Shown piece after piece: positions 49,586 to 55,631 of a DNA stretch of 55,631 nt; position 1 is the stretch's first letter; each line of letters starts with the position of its first letter. Origin of the DNA: Candidatus Nitrosopolaris wilkensis (GTDB lineage: Archaea > Thermoproteota > Nitrososphaeria > Nitrososphaerales > Nitrososphaeraceae); assembly GCA_003176995.1 (NCBI GenBank), contig QHBN01000145.1, positions 1 through 55,631 of the forward strand. Direction: 5' to 3'. The position numbers and the translations under genes are program-made. The notes below the pieces were generated by a model. It was not told the origin of the DNA. It was given only the letters and a program-made list of their open reading frames with translations, and did not search any database.

Positions 49586-50044
49586 TTGGCTTATCTTGTA
49601 GTCAGGATACGAGGTACCGTAAACGTGCCATCGTGGGCAACTGCGACATTAACCTACTTGAATCTCAATAAAAAATATCGTGCCACACTCATCCCAGAAA
49701 GTCCGCAATCGCTAGGTATGCTAAGGAAGGTGAAAGAACTAGTGGCATGGACTTCTGCGGATCCAAGCATTGTTAAAGAGTTATTGGAAAAGAAAGGACG
49801 AAAGGCTGGCTTTGAACCGGTTTCAGATTCTGATCTGCCAAAGGAATACGATGGCATAGATGCATTTGCTGCAGCAATCTCAGAGAACAGAGTGTCAATG
49901 TCGGACATCCATAATATTAAACCCTGGTTTGCCTTAAATCCGCCACGAGGTGGATTTAAACGAAAAACGAAGAATCAGTATAATGAAGGGGGCATACTTG
50001 GAGAAGACAAGGAGTTGGTCAATATTGTCAGGAGGATGCTATAG
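49586..50044 (+). CDS. rpl30: 50S ribosomal protein L30
   Basis: 152 residues, the longer archaeal/eukaryotic (L7-type) form. YLVVRIRGTVNVPSWATATL gives the typical R-x-R-G start, and LNPPRGGFKRKTK near the end is diagnostic. It starts at TTG 49586, six bases after the S5 stop, with GATGCAG upstream and no ATG in frame before residue 45. Confidence 0.93.
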   Translation: MAYLVVRIRGTVNVPSWATATLTYLNLNKKYRATLIPESPQSLGMLRKVKELVAWTSADPSIVKELLEKKGRKAGFEPVSDSDLPKEYDGIDAFAAAISENRVSMSDIHNIKPWFALNPPRGGFKRKTKNQYNEGGILGEDKELVNIVRRML

Positions 50045-50121
50045 AATGCAGCAAGACTTAATTAAGGTACCATCATGAAAATAGTTCGCGTTTCATACAA
50101 AAAGGGGATGCATTAATAATT

Positions 50122-50568
50122 ATGGCTACTCGTTTGAGAAAAAGCAGAAGACAGAGGGGCACTAGGTATTGTGGATGGGGGCAGATAGGTCAGCATAGGC
50201 AATCCGGCAGTAGAGGTGGTATCGGAGCCGCTGGCAAACACAAACATTTTTGGATTCGCACGGTGATTGAGGAACCAAGTCACTTTGGACATGATTCTTT
50301 CTACTTAATAAATCGGAATCCTGTGAGGAAATGGTTGAACGTGCGAGACTTGGATGGAATTTTAGCCCAGCATGGAAGTGTGAGGGACAAGGATACTAAA
50401 CCGACTTTAGATCTCACCTCGCTCGGGTATCATAAATTGCTGGGCGGCGGAAAATTTAGCGGCGGTGGTCTTAAGGTTCGAATCGAGAAAATATCACACA
50501 ATGCTAAACAGAAAATAGAGGATGTGGGTGGGGAGGTGTTGCTATATAATGAGCACAATACAAAATGA
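50122..50568 (+). CDS. rpl15: 50S ribosomal protein L15
   Basis: 148 residues, basic Gly-rich N-terminus (TRLRKSRRQRGTRYCGWGQIGQHR) typical of archaeal L15, then TLDLTSLGYHKLLGGGKFSGG and a beta C-terminal part. A 77-base gap separates it from L30; its end overlaps secY by 20 bases. Confidence 0.95.
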   Translation: MATRLRKSRRQRGTRYCGWGQIGQHRQSGSRGGIGAAGKHKHFWIRTVIEEPSHFGHDSFYLINRNPVRKWLNVRDLDGILAQHGSVRDKDTKPTLDLTSLGYHKLLGGGKFSGGGLKVRIEKISHNAKQKIEDVGGEVLLYNEHNTK

Positions 50569-51985
50569 TGATGAAAGTATTTTCAGACGTATCATAAAAA
50601 AAATTTCTGCCTATATCCCACAGGTGGAGAAACCCAAAAAGAAGATATCACTGACTGAGAAGTTTGTCTGGAGTGGAATCGCTCTTTTTGCATATCTGAT
50701 TATGGGTCAGATACCTCTCTACGGTGTTACAAGCGATCCGAAGTTCGACTTTCTAGCGTTCGCTAGGGTTATCTTTGCAGCACAGCAAGGTACTTTGTTA
50801 GAACTCGGAATAGGACCCATCGTCACCGCAGGTCTGCTTATGCAGCTGTTGAAGGGCTCGGAGCTCGTTAAACTTAATTTTAAAAATCCTGACGATAGAT
50901 CGTTATTTACTTCCGCTACAAAAATTGTTACGATTATTGTCATAATTGCTGAGGGCACGCTGTACGGGACCAGTGTGTATGGTCACTTGGTTGCAAGTCC
51001 CTTGTTTGTCCCGATCCTAGTTGGACAACTTATTGGAGCAAGCCTCATAGTGATGCTCCTTGACGAGATGGTGCAGAAAGGCTGGGGCTTAGGATCAGGC
51101 ATAAGTCTGTTTATAATGGCAGGTGTAGCACAGGGTATTTTGTGGAGCATATTTAGCCCTGTTCCTGCTCAGGATGGGCCAGTAGGCATCGTTCCTTTTA
51201 TGATATATTCAGCAGAGCACGGGCATCTCGCCGACACATTTTTTAGGGCCGGGCAGCTACCTAGTATATTCGGTCTGATAGTTACAGCTATTGTGCTATT
51301 GATTCTAGTATATACGCAAGGTATACATATAGACATCCCTATTGTTTCCACCAAATACAGGGGATTTACTGCTGTTTACCCAATCAAACTCCTTTATACA
51401 TCCAATATTCCTGTAATACTGGCGTCAGCACTTCTTGCTAACGCCGTTTTCATGGGTCAGATGTTATGGGCCAATTACAACCCTCAAAACGATAATCCTT
51501 TGTTCAACTATGTCGCACAATTTGACCCTGGTAGACCTCAAACCCCCACAGGTGGATTACTCTATTACACCACGTCGCCACAGAGCTTGGATACTGCAGC
51601 GCAAGACCCAGTCAGGGCATTAGTCTATATTGTGTTCTTGACTACGATCATAACGATTTTCGGGAGACTCTGGGTTGAACTCGGCGGCTTGTCTGCCAAG
51701 TCTGCCGCAAAGAATTTGCTTGACGCAGATGTTCAAGTGCCTGGCTTCAGAAGAGCAGAAGGATCAGTTCAGGTATTACTACAAAAGTATATTCCCTCCG
51801 TCACCATTATTGGATCTATAATAATAGGACTCTTAGCATCAGCATCTAATGTTCTTGGTGTTTTTGGCTCTGGAATAGGGATTCTCTTGATGGTGGATAT
51901 TCTAGTAAATTACTACAACTTATTGATTAAAGAACAAGTTGATGTCCATATGCCTAAATTGGCGGCTCTACTTGGTAGAAAGTAA
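50549..51985 (+). CDS. secY: Preprotein translocase subunit SecY
   Basis: 478 residues with about ten membrane helices; the protein-conducting channel for export and membrane insertion. Plug and pore-ring region IAL...MGQIPLYGV, then GIGPIVTAGLLMQLL, GWGLGSGISLFIMAG, and the cytoplasmic ribosome-binding loop IDIPIVSTKYRG are present. The ATG at 50549 (MSTIQNDDES) is chosen over an upstream frame opening at 50522 because it is preceded by GAGGTG (50533-50538). It overlaps L15 by 20 bases and adk by 14 bases. Confidence 0.96.
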   Translation: MSTIQNDDESIFRRIIKKISAYIPQVEKPKKKISLTEKFVWSGIALFAYLIMGQIPLYGVTSDPKFDFLAFARVIFAAQQGTLLELGIGPIVTAGLLMQLLKGSELVKLNFKNPDDRSLFTSATKIVTIIVIIAEGTLYGTSVYGHLVASPLFVPILVGQLIGASLIVMLLDEMVQKGWGLGSGISLFIMAGVAQGILWSIFSPVPAQDGPVGIVPFMIYSAEHGHLADTFFRAGQLPSIFGLIVTAIVLLILVYTQGIHIDIPIVSTKYRGFTAVYPIKLLYTSNIPVILASALLANAVFMGQMLWANYNPQNDNPLFNYVAQFDPGRPQTPTGGLLYYTTSPQSLDTAAQDPVRALVYIVFLTTIITIFGRLWVELGGLSAKSAAKNLLDADVQVPGFRRAEGSVQVLLQKYIPSVTIIGSIIIGLLASASNVLGVFGSGIGILLMVDILVNYYNLLIKEQVDVHMPKLAALLGRK

Positions 51986-52571
51986 CACGAAGAGGGTCAT
52001 AATAGTGGGGATACCGGGCGTGGGAAAGACTACTGTAATTTCTAGAGCAGCTGAATTCCTAAGACAAAAGGGGCATAATACTACCGTCGTAGTATTCGGT
52101 AGTCTTATGTTTGAGGAATCCAAGGAAATGAAGCTGAAGAACAGAGATGAAATGAGAAAGCTTTCGGTGGAAGAACAACGTCGACTCCAGGACAAAGTTG
52201 CAAACAGAATTGCCACAATCAAAGGGGACTTTGTGATTATTGACACACATCTGCTAATAAATACCGACGAAGGGTACTATCCGGGAATTCCAATGCATCT
52301 GCTTGAAACTATTAAGCCTACTAATCTTGTTATGATTGCGGCTGACCCACAAGAGATATTGAATAGAAGGAGCAAAGATGAAAGTCGAAAAAGGGATATT
52401 CGTCCAGAAATAGATGTTCAAAACGAACTAGATATTTCTAGGGTGATGATTGCGTGCTGCTCTGTGGTATCGGGTTGTCCATTTCTTACAATTATGAATA
52501 ATAACAATGAGATTGATAAGACGGCTCTCACTCTAGCAAATGTTGTGTTGGGAAATACTGGCACGATATGA
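51972..52571 (+). CDS. adkA: Adenylate kinase, archaeal type
   Basis: 199 residues; AMP + ATP to 2 ADP. Walker A GIPGVGKTT near 13-21, then the archaeal-type LSVEEQRRLQ...FVIIDTHLLI and PQEILNRRSKDESRKRD. The TTG at 51972 gives MVESNTKRVIIVGIPGVGK; the frame is open to 51939 but that part lies inside secY. It overlaps the secY stop by 14 bases and the next gene by four (ATGA), so the whole run is coupled. Confidence 0.92.
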   Translation: MVESNTKRVIIVGIPGVGKTTVISRAAEFLRQKGHNTTVVVFGSLMFEESKEMKLKNRDEMRKLSVEEQRRLQDKVANRIATIKGDFVIIDTHLLINTDEGYYPGIPMHLLETIKPTNLVMIAADPQEILNRRSKDESRKRDIRPEIDVQNELDISRVMIACCSVVSGCPFLTIMNNNNEIDKTALTLANVVLGNTGTI

Positions 52572-53176
52572 ATATTCTTGATCCTTTAATGATGCAGATG
52601 CCAGGGTTGACCCCGCATTATACTAAACATCCCATCTTCCCAGACATGCTCACGGCTATGATCGTAGCTTCCCTAATATCGATTGGGCTAAATATTGCGA
52701 TAGCGATGCTGCGCAAGAAAACGACTGATTTTGAAAAAATGAATAAGGTGATGAAAGAGACAAACGAATGGCGTAAGCAATACACAGCCGCAATAAAAAA
52801 ACAAGATAGGGCGCTAATTGAGGAGCTAAAAAAGAAGCAGGCATATGTGAACAAAATGAGTATGGAAATGCAGCAGCAGCAGATGCGTCCAATGCTACTC
52901 TATATGGTACCATCATTTATGCTATGGATTTTCGTATTTCCGACGATCTTTGGTGCGACAACAGCACTTTCCCCTATTCAAGTTCCTTGGATTATGTGTA
53001 GTAGCGCACAAGTGCAAGCAGATAGTCAGGTTGACAAAAGTGGCATGCATAAGGGACCGTGCCTTGTTCCCGGCGAGGTTTTCCTGTGGGGCTGGTTTCT
53101 TATTACATCGTTTGCGTTTAGTGGTATGATATCAAAAGTTACCAAAACAACCATGCCTAGTTTGACTGGGAATTGA
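52568..53176 (+). CDS. EMC3/TMCO1/DUF106-type membrane insertase
   Basis: 202 residues, related to YidC/Oxa1 and the eukaryotic EMC3 and TMCO1. Three membrane segments (about 27-46, 108-127 and 176-195) with a cytosolic coiled coil rich in Lys/Glu/Gln between the first two (KMNKVMKETNEWRKQY...MEMQQQQM). The location after secY and adk is the standard archaeal place for this family, which is thought to help insert membrane proteins. Confidence 0.88.
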   Translation: MNILDPLMMQMPGLTPHYTKHPIFPDMLTAMIVASLISIGLNIAIAMLRKKTTDFEKMNKVMKETNEWRKQYTAAIKKQDRALIEELKKKQAYVNKMSMEMQQQQMRPMLLYMVPSFMLWIFVFPTIFGATTALSPIQVPWIMCSSAQVQADSQVDKSGMHKGPCLVPGEVFLWGWFLITSFAFSGMISKVTKTTMPSLTGN

Positions 53177-53182
53177 TCTACG

Positions 53183-53755
53183 ATAGCTTACAAAAAGAGT
53201 ATAGTTATTTCTGGCTGGCCAGCCGTAGGCAAAACTACTGTGGCATGCGAGTTCGCAAAGGAATTTGGCCTGAAAATATTTAACGGTGGAGATATTTTGA
53301 AAAAACTTGCAGGTGAGAAAGGTTATCTGATTTCGGGTAAAGATTGGTGGGATGGGGAAGAGGCAAAAAAATTCATGGCCGAAAGACGGACTAACCCATT
53401 TTTCGATAAGGAAGTGGATCAGAAGTTAATGGAGATAGCAGAAATAGGAAATGCCGTGATTACTAGTTATACTCTTCCGTGGCTTACTGAAAATCCTATT
53501 AAATTTTGGTTGAGGGGTTCGCAGAATAACAGGGCAAAAAGGATGGCCAACAGAGATAATATAAATTTCCTAGATGCAAAAAAGATAGTACGGTTGAGGG
53601 ATGACGACAACAAAAAAATCTATCGTAAACTCTATAACATCAAATTCGGGGATGACCTGACTGTTTTTGATTTCAGTCTCAACACTGATTTACTGAATCT
53701 AATATCGTTAATCGACATATCAAAGAATATGATACGCCACGTTTTGACTAAGTGA
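53183..53755 (+). CDS. cmk: Cytidylate kinase, archaeal type, with no canonical start codon
   Basis: Phosphorylates CMP and dCMP. The P-loop GWPAVGKTT is encoded at 53216-53239, followed by FNGGDILKKLAGEKG, DKEVDQKLMEIAE and the C-terminal RLRDDDNKKIYRKLYNIKFGDD. The first ATG, GTG or TTG after the preceding stop (53174-53176) in this frame is GTG 53240, after the P-loop, so it cannot be the start. Candidates are ATA 53183 (a start one base different from ATG) or a TTG at 53173 overlapping the previous stop (TTGA), in the neighbouring frame, which would join this gene if the AAAAA run at 53192-53196 were one base shorter. The resulting N-terminus would then be MIYDSLQKSIVISGWP. Start uncertain, kinase identity clear. 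Confidence 0.85.
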   Translation: MAYKKSIVISGWPAVGKTTVACEFAKEFGLKIFNGGDILKKLAGEKGYLISGKDWWDGEEAKKFMAERRTNPFFDKEVDQKLMEIAEIGNAVITSYTLPWLTENPIKFWLRGSQNNRAKRMANRDNINFLDAKKIVRLRDDDNKKIYRKLYNIKFGDDLTVFDFSLNTDLLNLISLIDISKNMIRHVLTK

Positions 53756-53781
53756 GGTGAGGGTACATCTCTAACTTTGTT

Positions 53782-54792
53782 ATGCCGCAGCTACAAAATC
53801 TCATGAAGGTAGATGACGACGTCACAGACGAAGCGTACGGTCATTACCCTGACCGTAGACCTGTCATTTCGTTACTCGATTACGGAGTAATACTTATTGA
53901 TAAGCCTGCTGGACCTTCTAGTCATGAAATTGTGGCATGGATAAAAAAAATCTTATGCATCCAAAGCGCAGGACATAGCGGGACTTTGGACCCTGGCGCA
54001 ACAGGACTACTGCCTGTAGGGCTAGGCGAAGGTACCAAAGCTCTATCAGTACTTCTTTTGGGCCCGAAGGAATACTATACGTTGGCACGTATGCATTCAC
54101 ACATCTCGGAGGATAGGTTGCAATCGTTGATCGCAAAATTTACCGGCGATATTTTTCAGAGGCCTCCGCAGCGGTCCTCGGTAAAGAGGGCGACGCGTAT
54201 ACGGACTCTCTATGAATTTCAGAAATTAGAACAATATGACCGCCTTGTATTGCTCCGTATATTGTGTCAAGCTGGTACTTATATTAGAAAAGTAATTTAT
54301 GACGTAGGAGAAGTCCTGGGGCCGGGAGCGACCATGATAGAACTGCGAAGAACTATAGTGAGCAACCTTACAGAAAGAAATTATGAATTTACGAAGCTGC
54401 ACGACCTTGCAGACGGCTTTCAAATATACAAAGAAAAAAATGACGATAAAAAGCTCCGACGATTGATAAGACCCATTGAACTGTGCCTAGAAGGCTTACG
54501 GGGGGTCGTAGTTCGTGATACTGCAGTTGATGCGTTGTGTCACGGCGCCCAGCTAGCAGTTCCTGGAATAGTCGCAGTTGCAAGGGATCTCGCGCCTAAC
54601 CAGCTTGTAGGTATCTATACCATGAAGGGAGAAGTTATTGGACTAGCGGAGTCGTTAATGTCGATAGACGACATTCAAGAAAATGATAAAGGAATTGCGT
54701 TCCGGCTCAAAAGGATAATTCTAAAACCTAACACCTATCCAAGAGCTTGGCGCGTAAATAATAAAGATCGTCTTAAGAGAATGTCTCCCTAA
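53782..54792 (+). CDS. cbf5: Pseudouridine synthase Cbf5 (TruB family, H/ACA RNP)
   Basis: 336 residues. GVILIDKPAGPSSHEIVAWIK opens the TruB domain and GHSGTLDPGATGLLPVGLG carries the catalytic Asp. The C-terminal ~80 residues form the PUA RNA-binding domain (VVVRDTAVDALCHGAQLAVPGI...LVGIYTMKGEVIGLAE). With Nop10, Gar1, L7Ae and guide RNAs it makes the H/ACA complex for rRNA; it can also act on tRNA U55. It follows cmk by 26 bases and ends the operon. Confidence 0.95.
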   Translation: MPQLQNLMKVDDDVTDEAYGHYPDRRPVISLLDYGVILIDKPAGPSSHEIVAWIKKILCIQSAGHSGTLDPGATGLLPVGLGEGTKALSVLLLGPKEYYTLARMHSHISEDRLQSLIAKFTGDIFQRPPQRSSVKRATRIRTLYEFQKLEQYDRLVLLRILCQAGTYIRKVIYDVGEVLGPGATMIELRRTIVSNLTERNYEFTKLHDLADGFQIYKEKNDDKKLRRLIRPIELCLEGLRGVVVRDTAVDALCHGAQLAVPGIVAVARDLAPNQLVGIYTMKGEVIGLAESLMSIDDIQENDKGIAFRLKRIILKPNTYPRAWRVNNKDRLKRMSP

Positions 54793-55036
54793 AGAAGGTC
54801 GAAGTGATTCATCTTGGCTGGTGCAAAGATTCAAAATTAAAACCGAAGAAATGTGATTGTGTTTCTCAGTTTCTAATGTTCTACACCCAAAGTATTACCT
54901 CATACGTTAATTGTGTTCTAACATTATACCCCAAGAAAATTGTGCATATTCGTTACGAACATAAGTTCAAATAAAAAGGATATGATCTGGTTTCTTATCT
55001 CTTATATCCGATAGGATTCTATTAAATCTCAGAACT

Positions 55037-55210
55037 ATGAATCGTGAGGATCTGAAAGTAATATGGTTTTGCCGCGAATGCGGAACTAGCTTTGTTTTTA
55101 GGTCTGATGTGGAAGATCACGAGAAGAATCTAGGCCACTCAAAGATTTCAAAATACGATTTATCGTCCTATGTGGATATGGGTGTCGATATCGGAATGGA
55201 GCGAATTTAG
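55037..55210 (+). CDS. Very small C2H2-type zinc-finger protein, paralogue of 24554-24703
   Basis: 57 residues. It has IWFCRECGTSF...EDHEKNLGH, the same C-x2-C-x13-H-x5-H spacing as the protein at 24554-24703, followed by SKISKYDLSSY. Shared residues (W-x-C-x-x-C, F-V-F-x-S-D, D-H, GH, I-x-K-Y-D) make common origin likely. The function is unknown; single-finger archaeal proteins may bind nucleic acid or protein. Confidence 0.65.
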   Translation: MNREDLKVIWFCRECGTSFVFRSDVEDHEKNLGHSKISKYDLSSYVDMGVDIGMERI

Positions 55211-55272
55211 AGATCTTGACTTTAGATCCTTGAATGGTTAATATATTTCATTTTATTACCGAGGGATATTAT

Positions 55273-55369
55273 GCCGGGGTTGCCTAGCCTGGTAGGGCGC
55301 AAGCCTGGAATCTCTACAGCAAGCTTGTGATCCGGAAGGGTCTCGAGGGTTCAAATCCCTCTCCCGGCG
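55273..55369 (+). tRNA. tRNA-Ser(GGA) with 11-base intron
   Basis: Acceptor GCCGGGG/TCCCGGC (last pair G-U), anticodon stem CAAGC/GCTTG, T arm GAGGG-TTCAAAT-CCCTC, and a long variable arm GATCC-GGAA-GGGTC make it a class II tRNA; the anticodon is GGA and the discriminator is G, both right for serine. The anticodon loop is interrupted by 11 bases, TCTCTACAGCA (55311-55321; 55310-55320 gives the same product), after position 37, the usual archaeal place. CTG/CAG can pair with GAA and CAA as three-base bulges, a relaxed bulge-helix-bulge. No CCA is encoded. TTAATATATT at 55238-55247 is a likely TATA box. Confidence 0.88.
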
Positions 55370-55483
55370 CTTCAACACCATGGGATAATAGATAAACATC
55401 GCGAAGCCATCATGGGGGGGTGTTTAGTCTAAGGGTGAAACGGTTTATGAAAGAGCTCATTCATCGACCCTAAGGACACGAGA

Positions 55484-55631
55484 CTAGATCTCTTCATCTA
55501 TTTCCTCAAAAGCCAGGGCCTTGGATATTTCGTGTAGGCGCATCGAGACAATTCTTTGATATTCCTTTTTATTTATAATGCCCTTCTCATCGAGTATTTC
55601 CACGAGAGTACTTATTTGAATCCTGAACTCT
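55484..55631 (-). CDS. Unknown protein, C-terminal fragment
   Basis: On the minus strand an open frame runs from the window edge to a TAG at 55484-55486 and reads LVEILDEKGIINKKEYQRIV then SMRLHEISKALAFEEIDEEI. The amphipathic helical pattern (ILDEKGIINKKEYQ) and charged end suggest a real conserved protein, but only about 49 residues are visible and the family is not recognised. Confidence 0.5.
   Translation of the reverse strand, partial: EFRIQISTLVEILDEKGIINKKEYQRIVSMRLHEISKALAFEEIDEEI

Overview
The window is a piece of an archaeal chromosome, most probably from a member of the Thaumarchaeota (Nitrososphaeria). The evidence is: a 16S rRNA beginning with the archaeal motif TCCGGTTGATCCTGCCGG; eukaryote-like ribosomal proteins (L39e, L31e, L30e); TBP; RNA polymerase with one uninterrupted RpoB and one uninterrupted RpoA; a Cdc48 ATPase; archaeal Pth2, adenylate kinase and Cbf5; and a three-gene acyl-CoA carboxylase of the type used by the thaumarchaeal 3-hydroxypropionate/4-hydroxybutyrate carbon fixation cycle. 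The 16S-23S spacer has no tRNA and no 5S gene lies in the window. No ammonia-oxidation genes are present, so the genus and metabolism cannot be fixed from this piece.

Layout. 1-2400: tail of a 4Fe-4S ferredoxin and a processive family 2 glycosyltransferase broken by one apparent single-base frameshift. 2709-5886: four consecutive same-strand genes of unknown function (winged-helix-like protein, AAA-type ATPase, zinc-finger protein, orphan), a candidate undescribed system. 6087-11269: heme o synthase, a small winged-helix protein, and a minus-strand run geranylgeranyl reductase - small zinc-ribbon protein - aEF-1beta - Cdc48. 11321-18207: Pth2, PurF, L39e-L31e, a degenerate FtsZ-like protein, a tRNA methylthiotransferase and a GSA-aminomutase-like enzyme. 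18499-23250: the 16S-23S rRNA operon; the sequences flanking 23S form a clear bulge-helix-bulge processing site. 23662-26673: small zinc-binding proteins, TBP, and a LarA (lactate racemase) homologue lacking the usual catalytic residues. 27500-36998: rpoH-rpoB-rpoA-rpl30e-X-nusA-rps12-rps7. 37126-42583: an unknown protein and the biotin-dependent carboxylase operon. 43053-48227: cysteine desulfurase, LarE and LarC on the minus strand and malate dehydrogenase and LarB on the plus strand. LarB, LarC and LarE together form the complete synthesis route of the nickel-pincer nucleotide cofactor. 48300-54792: the end of the spc-type ribosomal operon (L18-S5-L30-L15-SecY-Adk-EMC3/DUF106-Cmk-Cbf5). 55037-55631: a second small zinc-finger protein, an intron-containing tRNA-Ser(GGA), and the end of an unknown gene.

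How it fits together. Most of the window is housekeeping for transcription, translation, protein export and turnover. The two parts that are not routine are the 2.7-5.9 kb cassette and the nickel-pincer cofactor genes. The latter sit beside a plausible sulfur donor (cysteine desulfurase) and a malate dehydrogenase, while the only LarA homologue here, 17 kb away, appears to lack the lysine and histidines that hold the cofactor. Two apparent reading-frame problems (glycosyltransferase near 777, cytidylate kinase near 53195) both involve short homopolymer runs and could be sequencing errors.
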